Positions 1 to 8,391 of a DNA stretch of 64,000 nucleotides are shown one piece after another; position 1 is the stretch's first letter; the number at the start of each line of letters is the position of its first letter. The translations under genes were made by a program, and so were the position numbers. The notes below the pieces were generated by a model, which made no database searches, was not told the DNA's origin, and saw nothing but the letters and a program-made list of their open reading frames with translations. The stretch comes from Hypericibacter terrae (lineage in GTDB: Bacteria; Pseudomonadota; Alphaproteobacteria; Dongiales; Dongiaceae), in the NCBI RefSeq assembly GCF_008728855.1, contig NZ_CP042906.1:1736001-1800000 (forward strand), in the 5' to 3' direction.

Positions 1-213
1 CTGGGCTTGCGCTTGGCTTACTCGCTGGCCGCGGCGCCGGCTTTGCTGGACAGAACCGCGCTGGTGCGCTCAGGGTCGCGCCTCACGCTCAATCTGCCGA
101 AGGGCGAGGAGGCGATGTTCGGCGAAGCGGTGCAGCGCCGCCTCGAAGCCCTCGGCCGCGCGCTCGACCTCCCGATCGGCACGGCGACTCTCACCAATCG
201 ACGGGCGGGGTAG
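1..213 (+). CDS. ppx: Ppx/GppA-type phosphatase, C-terminal fragment
   Basis: The frame is open from the first base to a TAG at 211-213, so this is the last 70 residues of a gene that begins outside the window. The segments LAYSLAAAPALL, SRLTLNLP and LGRALDLP resemble the end of exopolyphosphatase/guanosine pentaphosphatase proteins, which hydrolyse polyphosphate or pppGpp in the cytoplasm. No catalytic motif lies in this piece, so the call rests on the C-terminal pattern and on the nearby rnd and aspS genes, which often accompany ppx in alphaproteobacteria. A palindromic repeat starts 13 bases after the stop and may end the transcript. Confidence 0.6.
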   Translation: MGLRLAYSLAAAPALLDRTALVRSGSRLTLNLPKGEEAMFGEAVQRRLEALGRALDLPIGTATLTNRRAG

Positions 214-226
214 GGACCACCGCGAT

Positions 227-368
227 CCCCTCCCCCTACCCCCTCCCGCAAGGGGAGGGGGCTTGGACTATTCCTGATTCCCCGAAGCCCTCGCTCTCAC
301 GCCTCAAAGAGTAAGGCGTAGAAAAAATTCACGCCCCCTCCCCTTGCGGGAGGGGGTAGGGGGAGGGG
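227..368. repeat. Palindromic GGGGAGGG repeat pair, head to head
   Basis: Two 35-bp copies lie at 227-261 and 334-368 and are exact reverse complements of each other. Each has a GC-rich hairpin core (CCCCCTCCC, short loop, GGGGAGGGG) and a one-sided tail TAGGGGGAGGGG. They sit between two convergent genes, so they could act as a two-way terminator. The same element recurs at six other intergenic sites in the window. Confidence 0.85.
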
Positions 369-410
369 TTCTCCGACGCAGCGACGACGACCGCCGCGTC
401 TTGTCGTTCC

Positions 411-1469
411 CTACTGCACCTCGACCGTGCGCGCCATCGCGGCGACGATCTTGTCGTTGCCGCTGTCGCCGCGCAGCAGCTGGAACTCGGCGCGATAGGT
501 GCCGGGCGGGAAGCCGCCGGCCGGCGCTTTGACGCCGATATAGCGGAACATCAGGATCTTCCCCTTCTCGGCCTTCTGATCGAAATTCGCGATCACCTTG
601 CCGTCGGGACCGATGATGCGCAGGACCTGTCGGTCGCCCGCCTCCATGCCGAAATAATTCGCCCAGAAGAACAGCGTCGGTGCCGTCTTCGGATATGCCG
701 CCTTGTCGTAGGCGCCGTTGCTGGCGGCCTCCGCTTCCGGCTTGTCGGTCGAGAAGCCCGCGATCAGCGGCCCCGTCGGCGTATAGGCCATCGCCGTCAG
801 CGTCTGCGGATTCCACAAGGCGTGCGAGGTGTCGCCGCAGGTCAGAGGATCGGTGATCGCGGTGCCGGTGAACGGATCGATCGCCGTCTTGTTGTGCATG
901 ATCATGAAATGCACATGCGGGAACTCGGTCAGGCCCGAGAGCCCGATCAGCCCGACCTGCTGGCCGGCCACGACATGGTCGCCTTCCTTCACCGTGAGGC
1001 TGCCCTTGAGCATATGGCCGTAGAAGCTGCGCCAGCCATTGCCGTGATCGATCACGACGACGTTGCCCAGCCCATATTCGTCGACCACCTCGGCGCCGAC
1101 CTCGCGCACATTGATGTCCTCGATGCCGTCGCGGATGCGCCAGACGACGCCGGGCGCCGCGGCCAGCACCTTCACGCCGCGCCGCATGTCCACATAGCTC
1201 GGGATGCGGATGTCGATGCCGGTATGTTTGTCGTTGACCAGGTCGCCGCACATGAAGTCCTTGGCGCCGGGACCGGGATCATGGTCGAAATATTTCTGCA
1301 CCGAGCAGTCGAGATTGATACGGCAATCGACCGGGAAGGCGAGGCTTGGCGCGCCTTCCGGCGGATCGGCCAGGACCGGTGCCGTCGAGAGCGCCAGAAG
1401 GGCGCCCAGCGCGAGGAGAAGCGGCCGAAGCGAAGTGAATCGGGGCAGCAGGGAGAGCATGTTGCGCAT
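411..1469 (-). CDS. Secreted M23-family metallopeptidase
   Basis: A 352-residue protein with a signal peptide (residues about 13-34, ending ALSTAPVLA), so it is exported to the periplasm. The M23 (LytM/peptidoglycan endopeptidase) domain spans about residues 75-200. His82 and Asp86 are in HTGID, and His185 and His187 are in PHVHF, giving the zinc ligands and catalytic His of the family. Four cysteines near residues 49-74 could form disulfides. After residue 200 there is a family-unassigned C-terminal region of about 150 residues. The expected role is cleavage of peptide crosslinks in peptidoglycan or another glycine-rich peptide. It stands alone, convergent with the ppx tail and 57 bases downstream of rnd on the same strand. 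Confidence 0.82.
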   Translation of the reverse strand: MRNMLSLLPRFTSLRPLLLALGALLALSTAPVLADPPEGAPSLAFPVDCRINLDCSVQKYFDHDPGPGAKDFMCGDLVNDKHTGIDIRIPSYVDMRRGVKVLAAAPGVVWRIRDGIEDINVREVGAEVVDEYGLGNVVVIDHGNGWRSFYGHMLKGSLTVKEGDHVVAGQQVGLIGLSGLTEFPHVHFMIMHNKTAIDPFTGTAITDPLTCGDTSHALWNPQTLTAMAYTPTGPLIAGFSTDKPEAEAASNGAYDKAAYPKTAPTLFFWANYFGMEAGDRQVLRIIGPDGKVIANFDQKAEKGKILMFRYIGVKAPAGGFPPGTYRAEFQLLRGDSGNDKIVAAMARTVEVQ

Positions 1470-1525
1470 CGGAAATCTTCCTGGAATACCGGTGGGCTGA
1501 TCGGGGGCGGGACGCGGGCCCTCCG

Positions 1526-2689
1526 CTATTGGGCCGCCTGCGGCAGGGACACGATCTTGACCTCCTTGCCGGAGGCCGTCAGCGCCAGCCTGCCATGCTT
1601 CAGCGCCAGGGCGTCGGCGCCGAACAACTCGCGCCGCCAGCCCGCCATGGCCGGAACCGGTGCATTGTCGTCGGCCGCGATCCGTTCCAGCTCGCTGGCG
1701 GAGGCCACCAGCTTCTGGGCGACCTGGTGGGTTTCGCAGCGCATCTTCAACAGCACTCGGAGCAGATCGACCAGGGGGCCGACGCCGGGCGGCGTGTCGA
1801 GGCGGGGCGGGGGCGTGGGCAGATCGTCTTCCGGCAGCTCCAGGGCGCGCTTGACCGCCGCCAGCAGGGCCTGGCCCTGGCGGCTTTCGGCGAAGCCCTT
1901 GGAGAGGCCCCGGCAGCGCCCGAGTTCCTCGGGCGTGATCGGGGCATGGGCCGCGATCTCGGTCAGGGTCTCGTCCTTGGCGATCCGGCTGCGGGGCTGG
2001 TCGCGGCGCTGCGCCTCCTCTTCGCGCCAGGCGGCCACCTCACGCAGCAGGGCCAGGAAACGCGGCTTGTCGCTGCGCGGCTTCAGCCGGTGCCAGGCCT
2101 CGCTCGGCACCAGGCGATAAGTGTCGGGATCGGTCAGGATCGCCATCTCCTCGGCGACCCAGCCGGTGCGCCCGGTCTTCTCCATGCGCCGCGCCAATTT
2201 CTCATAGGCCAGCCGCAGATGGGTGACGTCGCTGAGCGCGTAATGAAGCTGGCGCTCGGTCAAAGGCCGGTGCGACCAGTCGGTGAAGCGCGAGGATTTG
2301 TCGATCCGGGCGCCGGCCAGCTTGCCGGCCAGATTCTCGTAGGAAACGGCGTCGCCGAAGCCGCAGACCATGGCGGCCACCTGGGTATCGACGATCGGCG
2401 TCGGGATCTGTCCGGTCAGGTGGAAGAATATCTCCACATCCTGCCGGGCGGCGTGGAACACCTTCAGGACCGCCGGGTCCGCCATCAGCTTGAACAGCGG
2501 CGCCAGGTCGATGCCCGGCGCCAGGGTGTCGATCACCGCCGCGTCTTCGGGGCCGGCGATCTGCACCAGACACAGGACCGGCCAATAGGTCCGGTCGCGC
2601 ATGAATTCGGTGTCGACTGTGATGTAGCCGGCGCCGTGGTGGCGTTCGGTGAAGGCGGCGAGGGCGGCGGTGTCGGCAATGAGCTCCAT
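1526..2689 (-). CDS. rnd: Ribonuclease D
   Basis: A 387-residue 3'-5' exoribonuclease that trims tRNA precursors. The DEDD exonuclease domain occupies about residues 1-200, with Asp26 and Glu28 in VDTEFMRD and a downstream [14 protein letters not shown] motif carrying the last catalytic Asp. An HRDC-like nucleic-acid-binding region follows (about 210-295). The frame is open 71 codons further upstream, but that extension is low complexity. I start at the ATG at 2687-2689, which gives MELIADT, the usual RNase D beginning. It is divergent from aspS, with 211 bases between the two starts that must hold both promoters. No clear consensus promoter is visible there. Confidence 0.9.
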   Translation of the reverse strand: MELIADTAALAAFTERHHGAGYITVDTEFMRDRTYWPVLCLVQIAGPEDAAVIDTLAPGIDLAPLFKLMADPAVLKVFHAARQDVEIFFHLTGQIPTPIVDTQVAAMVCGFGDAVSYENLAGKLAGARIDKSSRFTDWSHRPLTERQLHYALSDVTHLRLAYEKLARRMEKTGRTGWVAEEMAILTDPDTYRLVPSEAWHRLKPRSDKPRFLALLREVAAWREEEAQRRDQPRSRIAKDETLTEIAAHAPITPEELGRCRGLSKGFAESRQGQALLAAVKRALELPEDDLPTPPPRLDTPPGVGPLVDLLRVLLKMRCETHQVAQKLVASASELERIAADDNAPVPAMAGWRRELFGADALALKHGRLALTASGKEVKIVSLPQAAQ

Positions 2690-2900
2690 TGAAGCCGTGC
2701 TATACACGGATTCTGCCCGGCGAGAAAGCCATGGACCGCCCCCAACCTCCGGAAAAGCCAGCGAATCGCCGGGTTCCGGGGCCCCGGTGCTGGAGCCTCC
2801 GGCCGGGGCCCGGGCGCTTGACAATCCGGTGGCTTCCGTGCCTCTTGCGCCCGCCTCGACCGCCCGTTTTCCGCCCTTCAGGGGAGCCCAGAGACCTGCC

Positions 2901-4679
2901 ATGCATGCCTACCGGACCCATAATTGCGGCGCGCTGCGCCTCGCCGATGCCGGCCAGGAAGTCCGACTTTCCGGGTGGGTGCACCGCAAACGCGACCACG
3001 GCAACCTGCTGTTCCTGGACCTCCGGGACCATTACGGGATCACCCAGTGCGTGGTCGATACCTCGAGCCCGATCTTCAAGGCGATCGAGGGGGCCCGCAC
3101 CGAGTTCGTGGTCCGGATCGACGGCAAGGTGGTGAAGCGCAGCCCCGAGACCGTCAACAGCAAGCTGCCGACCGGCGAGATCGAGGTCCAGGTCAAGGCG
3201 TTCGAGCTGCTCTCGACGGCCGAGATGCTGCCGCTCCAGGTCAACAGCGACGAGGATGCGGGCGAGGAGATCCGGCTGCGTTACCGGTTCCTGGATCTGC
3301 GCCGCGAGCGCGTCCACCAGAACATCCTGTTGCGCTCGCGCGTGATCTCGTCGATCCGCCGGCGCATGATCGACCAGGGCTTCACCGAGTTCCAGACCCC
3401 GATCCTGACCTCGTCGAGCCCCGAGGGTGCGCGCGACTTCCTGGTGCCGAGCCGCATGCATCCGGGCAAGTTCTACGCCCTGCCGCAGGCGCCCCAGCAG
3501 TTCAAGCAGCTGCTGATGATCGCCGGCTTCGACCGTTACTTCCAGATCGCGCCCTGTTTCCGCGACGAGGACAGCCGCGCCGACCGCAGCCCCGGCGAGT
3601 TCTATCAGCTCGATTTCGAGATGTCCTTCGTGACCCAGGAGGACGTGTTCGCGGCGATCGAGCCGGTGCTCCATGGCGTGTTCGAGGAATTCGCGAACGG
3701 CCGCAAGGTGAGCGCCCGTCCGTTCCCGCGCATCGCCTTCGACGAATCCATGCTGAAATACGGCTCCGACAAGCCCGACCTCCGCAACCCGATCGTCATC
3801 GCCGACGTGACCGAGGCGTTCCGCGATTCCGGTTTCGGCATCTTCGCCAAGGGCGTGGCGGCAGGCTCGATCGTGCGCGCGATTCCGGCACCCGGTGCCG
3901 CCGACAAGCCGCGCAGCTTCTTCGACAAGCTCAATGAATGGGCGCGCGAGCAGGGGGCGGGCGGCCTCGGCTATATCGTCTATGCCGCCGAGGGCGCCAA
4001 GGGCCCGATCGCCAAGAACCTCGACGAGGCGCGCGTGGCCAAGATCAAGGCCGCGACCGGGGCCAAGGACGGCGATGCCGTCTTCTTCGTCTGCGACAAG
4101 AAGCAGACCGCCGAGAAATTCGCGGGCACGGTGCGCACCAAGCTCGGCGACGAGCTGGCGCTGATCGACAAGAACCGCTTCGAGTTCTGCTGGATCGTCG
4201 ATTTCCCGATGTATGAGCGCAACGAGGAGACGGGTCAGATCGAGTTCAGCCACAATCCCTTCTCGATGCCGCAGGGCGGTCTGGACGCGCTCGTCAACAA
4301 GGATCCGCTCGAGATCAAGGCGTTCCAGTACGACATCGTCTGCAACGGCGTCGAGCTGAGCTCGGGGGCCATCCGCAATCATCTGCCCGACATCATGTAC
4401 AAGGCCTTCGCGATCGCGGGCTATGGCGCCGACGAGGTCGAGCGGCGTTTCGGCGGCATGCTGAACGCGCTGAAATTCGGCGCGCCGCCCCATGGCGGCT
4501 CCGCCCCCGGCATCGACCGCATCGTCATGCTCCTGGCCGACGAGCGGAACATCCGCGAGATCATCGCTTTCCCCCTCAATCAGAAGGCCGAAGACCTCCT
4601 GATGCAGGCTCCGGCCGAAGTGCCCGAGGCGCGCCTGAAGGAGCTGCATATCCGCCTGGCGCTGCCGCTCAAGAAGTAG
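2901..4679 (+). CDS. aspS: Aspartate--tRNA(Asp/Asn) ligase, nondiscriminating type
   Basis: A 592-residue class IIb aminoacyl-tRNA synthetase that charges Asp onto tRNA(Asp) and probably tRNA(Asn). The N-terminal OB-fold anticodon domain covers about residues 1-105. The catalytic core carries [19 protein letters not shown] (motif 2 region) and [12 protein letters not shown] (motif 3). The frame extends upstream, but ATG 2901 gives the family start [10 protein letters not shown]. His33 in RDHGNLLF occupies the position where discriminating enzymes such as that of E. coli have Leu30. In the bacterial family this His goes with relaxed tRNA specificity. gatCAB lies at 56.3 kb and no asnS is in the window, consistent with the transamidation route to Asn-tRNA. 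Confidence 0.95.
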   Translation: MHAYRTHNCGALRLADAGQEVRLSGWVHRKRDHGNLLFLDLRDHYGITQCVVDTSSPIFKAIEGARTEFVVRIDGKVVKRSPETVNSKLPTGEIEVQVKAFELLSTAEMLPLQVNSDEDAGEEIRLRYRFLDLRRERVHQNILLRSRVISSIRRRMIDQGFTEFQTPILTSSSPEGARDFLVPSRMHPGKFYALPQAPQQFKQLLMIAGFDRYFQIAPCFRDEDSRADRSPGEFYQLDFEMSFVTQEDVFAAIEPVLHGVFEEFANGRKVSARPFPRIAFDESMLKYGSDKPDLRNPIVIADVTEAFRDSGFGIFAKGVAAGSIVRAIPAPGAADKPRSFFDKLNEWAREQGAGGLGYIVYAAEGAKGPIAKNLDEARVAKIKAATGAKDGDAVFFVCDKKQTAEKFAGTVRTKLGDELALIDKNRFEFCWIVDFPMYERNEETGQIEFSHNPFSMPQGGLDALVNKDPLEIKAFQYDIVCNGVELSSGAIRNHLPDIMYKAFAIAGYGADEVERRFGGMLNALKFGAPPHGGSAPGIDRIVMLLADERNIREIIAFPLNQKAEDLLMQAPAEVPEARLKELHIRLALPLKK

Positions 4680-4812
4680 GGCGCCGGCCGAGTCTCGGAT
4701 CGGAGTCGTTGAAAAAGCTGGATATGCCGTGCGCCGGAGCGGGCCGGTTGGACAGCGCCGTCCACCCTGTTAAAGTCGCCGCCGGCCAGATGCCGCGACG
4801 AGGGAGCCATCC

Positions 4813-5841
4813 ATGACTCACCCCGCCGACGACGGGTTCAGACTGCCTGCCGACTGGGCGCCGCACAGCCGTTGCTGGATGGCGTGGCCGGTTCGCTCCG
4901 AGGCGTGGGGCGAGCATCTGGGCCAGGCCCGCGAGGCCGTCGGCGAAGTGGCCGAAGCCATTGCCCGCTTCGAGCCCGTCACCATGATCGCCAAGCCGAC
5001 CAAGGTTGCCGAGGTCTCGCTGCTGACCGCGTCGGGCGTGTCGAGTTTTTCTCTGCCGCAGGACGACAGCTGGCTGCGCGACAACGGCCCCAGCTTCGTC
5101 ACCTCGGGCACGGGCCATGTGGCCGGCGTCCAGTGGCGCTGGAATGCCTGGGGCGGCCGCTACACCGAGGTCGACGGCGACGCGATGATTCCCGAGAAGA
5201 TGCTCGAGCAATTGAGCATGCGCCGCTATCAGGCGCCCCTCGTGTTCGAGGGCAGCGCCGTCATGACCGACGGCGAGGGCACGCTCATCGCCAACGAGCG
5301 CATGATCCTCGACCCCAAGCGCAATCCCGGCCTCCAGCGGGCCGAGGCCGATACCATCCTCAAGCAGCAGCTGGGCGCCGAGCGCGTGATCTGGATCTCG
5401 GCCGCGATCGAGGGCGATCCGGCGGGCGGGCGGCTCGACACGATGCTCTGTTTCGTGAAGCCGGGCGTCCTGCTGGTCCAGACCACGCAGGACAAGAACG
5501 ATGCCAACGCCGGCGCCTATGCCGATACGACCGAGCGGCTGAAGGGTGCGACCGACGCCAAGGGCCGCCAATTGCAGCTGGTCGAGATCGAGCAGCCGCG
5601 GCCGCGCCAATCCGACGAGGGCAAGCGGCTGCCGCTCGCCTATACCAGTCTCTATCTCGCCAATGGCGGCGTGATCATCCCCGCCTTCGAGGCGCCGCAG
5701 GACGATCGCGCCTTTGCCGCCATCGCGAAGCTGTTCTCCGATCGCCAGCCGGTGCAGCTCCTGGCGAGCGACATCGTCTATGGCGGCGGCGGTTTCCGCG
5801 CCATGACGCTGCCGCAGCCCGCGGGCCTGCCGGCCGGCTGA
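4813..5841 (+). CDS. Agmatine deiminase-family protein lacking catalytic Cys and His (probable pseudoenzyme)
   Basis: A 342-residue protein that aligns end to end with agmatine deiminases (AguA): DGFRLPADWAPHSRCWMAWP at the start, DDSWLRDNGPSF at 84-95, FNAWGG-like WNAWGG, DGEGTLIANE, and LPQPAG near the end. However, the nucleophile motif GGGNIHCITQ is here GGGGFRAMTL, so the catalytic Cys is Ala330 and its His neighbour is Arg329. The TDGHVD motif is AGGRLD, so the catalytic His is Arg207. EGGSIH is EGSAVM. Deimination of agmatine to N-carbamoylputrescine is therefore not expected. It could bind a guanidino compound or have gained another role. The frame is intact, with good codon use and family length. 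It is 21 bases from the VOC gene, so the two are probably cotranscribed. Confidence 0.85.
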   Translation: MTHPADDGFRLPADWAPHSRCWMAWPVRSEAWGEHLGQAREAVGEVAEAIARFEPVTMIAKPTKVAEVSLLTASGVSSFSLPQDDSWLRDNGPSFVTSGTGHVAGVQWRWNAWGGRYTEVDGDAMIPEKMLEQLSMRRYQAPLVFEGSAVMTDGEGTLIANERMILDPKRNPGLQRAEADTILKQQLGAERVIWISAAIEGDPAGGRLDTMLCFVKPGVLLVQTTQDKNDANAGAYADTTERLKGATDAKGRQLQLVEIEQPRPRQSDEGKRLPLAYTSLYLANGGVIIPAFEAPQDDRAFAAIAKLFSDRQPVQLLASDIVYGGGGFRAMTLPQPAGLPAG

Positions 5842-5862
5842 GCGTCACCCATCGAGGGAAAC

Positions 5863-6228
5863 ATGGCGACCGTTCGGTATTTCGCGAAGGATGTCGATGA
5901 GGCGGTCGCCTTCTACCGGGATCGCCTCGGTTTCGTGCTGCATCAGCAGTTCGGCCCCAACATGGCGATCCTGTCGCGAGGCGACCTCACGCTGTGGCTC
6001 GCCGGTCGGGGGGCCTCGGCCTCGAAACCGATGCCGGACGGAGCGCGGCCCGAGCCCGGCGGCTGGAACCGGTTCGTCATCGAGGTTCCCGATCTGCCCA
6101 AGCTGGTGGCGACGCTGCGCGCGGCCGGCGTGCGGTTCCGCAACGACATACTCAGCGGCCCCGGCGGGCAGCAGATTCTGTGCGAGGACCCGTCGGGGAA
6201 TGTGATCGAGTTGTTTCAGGCGGGGTAA
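5863..6228 (+). CDS. VOC-family (glyoxalase/bleomycin-resistance fold) protein
   Basis: A 121-residue single-domain protein with the VOC pattern: a first half containing DVDEAVAFYRDRLGF and a second half ending in LCEDPSGNVIELFQAG. The terminal Glu of VIELF is the usual metal ligand. Other ligand positions are less clear (GPNM in place of the first His), so metal binding is uncertain. The fold serves glyoxalases, dioxygenases and resistance proteins, so no substrate can be named. It starts 21 bases after the agmatine-deiminase-like gene and probably shares its transcript. A palindromic repeat begins 5 bases after its stop. Confidence 0.8.
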   Translation: MATVRYFAKDVDEAVAFYRDRLGFVLHQQFGPNMAILSRGDLTLWLAGRGASASKPMPDGARPEPGGWNRFVIEVPDLPKLVATLRAAGVRFRNDILSGPGGQQILCEDPSGNVIELFQAG

Positions 6229-6232
6229 TTGT

Positions 6233-6323
6233 CCCCTCTCCCGCTTGCGGGAGAGGGCCAGGGAGAGGGATGTCTCGATCGAGCAGCCCCCTCCTTGATC
6301 CTCCCCCGAAAGGCGGGGGAGGA
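6233..6323. repeat. Palindromic GGGGAGGG repeat pair, tail to tail
   Basis: Copies at 6233-6270 (hairpin CCCTCTCCCGC-TT-GCGGGAGAGGG, then tail CCAGGGAGAGG) and 6287-6323 (tail first, hairpin CCTCCCCC-GAAAG-GCGGGGGAGG). They fill the gap between two convergent genes. The element belongs to the same family as at 227-368 but with diverged arms, compensated so that the hairpins still pair. Confidence 0.8.
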
Positions 6324-6337
6324 GATAATTCCTCGGC

Positions 6338-7303
6338 TCACACCACCCGAGCCGGCAGCGGTTTGCCGGCGAAGAAGGCGTCGAGATTGTCGACCGCCTT
6401 CATGCCCATGGCGACGCGGGTCTCGGTGGTGGCGCTGCCCAGATGCGGTAGCAGGAACGTATTCGGAACCGAGCGATAGGCCGGATTGATCGCCGGCTCG
6501 CCGGTATAGACATCGAGGCCGGCGGCGAAGAGCTTGCCCGACTTGAGCGCGGCGATCAGCGCCTCGTCATCGACCAGCGGTCCGCGCGCCGTGTTCACCA
6601 CCACGGCGCCGTCGGGCAGCAGCTTGATGCGCTCGGCATTGAGGAAGCCCGTGGTCTCTGCCGTCGCCGGCGCGTTGAGCGAGAGAAAATCGCAATGCGG
6701 CAGCATGTCCTCGGCGCGGGCATGGAACACCGCGTCCTGCTCCTGATCGGGCGTCAGCCGCGAGCGGTTGTGATAATGGATCTTCATGTCGAAGGCCCGG
6801 GCGCGCTTGGCGACCGCCAGGCCGATGCGACCCATGCCATAGATGCCGAGGCGCTTGCCGGTCATATGGACGCCCAGCATGCCGGTCGGCGCCCAGGCGC
6901 CCCAGGTCGCCTCGCGCACCGCGCGCTCGCCCTCGAAGGCGCCGCGCGCCGCGCCCAGCATCAACAGCAGCGCGATGTCCGCGGTGGCGTCGGTCAGGAC
7001 GTCGGGCGTGTTGCCGACGACGATGCCGCGCTCCTTGGCGGCCTTGATGTCGATATGTTCGTAGCCGACCGAGAAGGTTGCGATGGCTTTGAGCCGGTCC
7101 GGAAAGCGCCGGATCATGTCGGCCGTGACCTTGCAGGTCGGGCAGGGCAGCAGCGCATCGGCATTCTGAACCCCGGCCACGATCTCGTCCGGGCTCATCA
7201 GCTTGTCGCTGGCGTTGAGGCGGGCGTCGTAATCGCGGGCGAGACGCGCCTCGACGGCAGCGGGCAGCTTGCGGGTCACGAGCACGGTGGGCTTCTGCGG
7301 CAT
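6338..7303 (-). CDS. D-2-hydroxyacid dehydrogenase (glyoxylate/hydroxypyruvate reductase-like)
   Basis: A 321-residue NAD(P)-dependent dehydrogenase of the D-isomer-specific family. The Rossmann motif GIYGMGRIGLAVAK lies mid-protein. Catalytic Arg is in NTARGPLVDDEAL, and the Glu/His pair is represented by ...VYTGEP and LLPHLGSAT near the end. The Arg-Ser after the Rossmann fold (NRSRL) suggests NADPH preference, as in glyoxylate/hydroxypyruvate reductases and D-glycerate dehydrogenases. The reaction is probably reduction of glyoxylate or hydroxypyruvate in the cytoplasm, though the substrate is not fixed by sequence. It is a single gene, convergent with the VOC gene and divergent from eipB (110 bases between the starts). 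Confidence 0.85.
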   Translation of the reverse strand: MPQKPTVLVTRKLPAAVEARLARDYDARLNASDKLMSPDEIVAGVQNADALLPCPTCKVTADMIRRFPDRLKAIATFSVGYEHIDIKAAKERGIVVGNTPDVLTDATADIALLLMLGAARGAFEGERAVREATWGAWAPTGMLGVHMTGKRLGIYGMGRIGLAVAKRARAFDMKIHYHNRSRLTPDQEQDAVFHARAEDMLPHCDFLSLNAPATAETTGFLNAERIKLLPDGAVVVNTARGPLVDDEALIAALKSGKLFAAGLDVYTGEPAINPAYRSVPNTFLLPHLGSATTETRVAMGMKAVDNLDAFFAGKPLPARVV

Positions 7304-7413
7304 GGGGCTGGGCTCCAGGGCGGGCGGGAAGGGCGGGTTACGGGCCAGAAAGGCTTAAGTTTCAGGGAACTATCGTTTTGGGTCGGGCCATGACATAATC
7401 GCTGGGTCCAAGC

Positions 7414-8253
7414 ATGTCATCGCTTTTCTCCCACCCTCTTTGGCACGGCCTCGCCCGCTCCCTTTGGCTCGGGGCGGCCTTCATTGCTCTCGGCGCGGCG
7501 TTCTGCCAGCCGGCCCCGGCGGCCGGCATGATCGATCCGCTGCCGCACCGGGCGCTCTATCACATGCAGATCCTGAAGAGCGGCGGCGACATCGCCGACA
7601 TCGAGGGCGAAATGGCCTTCGAATGGCAGGATTCCTGCGACGGCTGGAGCGTGACGCAACGCTCGCAGATGGATTTCCTCTATGCCAGCGGCGATGCCGC
7701 GAAGGTGGGCTGGAGCCTGACCTCCTGGGAATCCAAGGATGGAAAGCGCTACCGGTTCGTGTCGCGCGAACTGACCAATGGCGAGCTGATTTCCGAGTTC
7801 CGCGGCGATGCCGACCTGTCGAAGAACGGCGGCGAGGCGCGCTACAACAAGCCGGACGCGCATCAGACGGCGCTGCCCGCCGGCGCGCTGTTCCCGACCC
7901 AGCACAGCCTGAAGCTGATCGATCTGGCGATGAAGGGGACGCCGATGCTCTGGGCCGAGGTGTTCGACGGCTCGGACAAGGACGGTCTCTTCGCCGTCAG
8001 CGCCGCGATCACGCCGCTCTCCGATGCCGAGCGCAAGGAAGCCGACCAGCGTCCCCAGCTCAAGGGCGTACCCGGCTGGCATGTCTCGCTCGCCTTCTAC
8101 CCGCCGGAAGGCCAGGCGGCCGAGCCCGAGCATGAGCAGACCATCCAGCTCTACGCCAACGGCGTCGTCGACCGCATGGTGCTGGATTACGGCGAATTCT
8201 CGATCCTTGGCACCCTCTCCAAGATCGAGACCCTGCCCAAACCGAATTGCTGA
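7414..8253 (+). CDS. eipB: EipB-family periplasmic cell-envelope protein (DUF1849)
   Basis: A 279-residue exported protein. The signal peptide ends near residues 33-38 (CQPAPAAG). The mature part begins LPHRALYHMQI and contains DSCDGWSVTQRSQMDF, GELISEFRGDADL and a C-terminal LPKPNC. The two cysteines (DSCDGW and the terminal NC) match the conserved disulfide of EipB, a beta-spiral periplasmic protein needed for envelope integrity in Brucella. The name follows the fold and cysteine pattern. Function in this organism is inferred. It stands alone and is followed by a palindromic repeat pair shared with convergent dinB. Confidence 0.85.
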   Translation: MSSLFSHPLWHGLARSLWLGAAFIALGAAFCQPAPAAGMIDPLPHRALYHMQILKSGGDIADIEGEMAFEWQDSCDGWSVTQRSQMDFLYASGDAAKVGWSLTSWESKDGKRYRFVSRELTNGELISEFRGDADLSKNGGEARYNKPDAHQTALPAGALFPTQHSLKLIDLAMKGTPMLWAEVFDGSDKDGLFAVSAAITPLSDAERKEADQRPQLKGVPGWHVSLAFYPPEGQAAEPEHEQTIQLYANGVVDRMVLDYGEFSILGTLSKIETLPKPNC

Positions 8254-8267
8254 GCGAAATTTTTCAT

Positions 8268-8364
8268 CCCCTCCCCCGGAACGGGGGAGGGTGAGGGAGG
8301 GGGCCGCGCGCTCTCGACATCGCGTCGTCCCCCTTCCTAGCCTTCCCCCGTTCCGGGGGAAGGG
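8268..8364. repeat. Palindromic GGGGAGGG repeat pair, tail to tail
   Basis: Copies at 8268-8303 (hairpin CCCTCCCCCG-GAA-CGGGGGAGGG, tail TGAGGGAGGGGG) and 8329-8364 (tail first, hairpin CCTTCCCCCG-TT-CCGGGGGAAGG). They lie between convergent eipB and dinB. Arm substitutions (CTCC versus TTCC) are matched on both sides of each stem. Confidence 0.8.
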
Positions 8365-8391
8365 AAGATCGAGACGCCGCTCTCAACCCCG

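Noticed and set aside
344-532. Short frames beginning MREGVGGG at several intergenic sites
   Set aside because: They are translations of the palindromic GGGGAGGG repeat and not genes.
2690-2902. N-terminal extension of RNase D to 458 residues
   Set aside because: The extra 71 residues are low complexity and cross the aspS start region. The inner ATG gives the family N-terminus.
2700-4649. 649-codon minus-strand frame opposite aspS
   Set aside because: Shadow of aspS. The translation is rich in His, Arg, Glu and Leu with no recognisable family.
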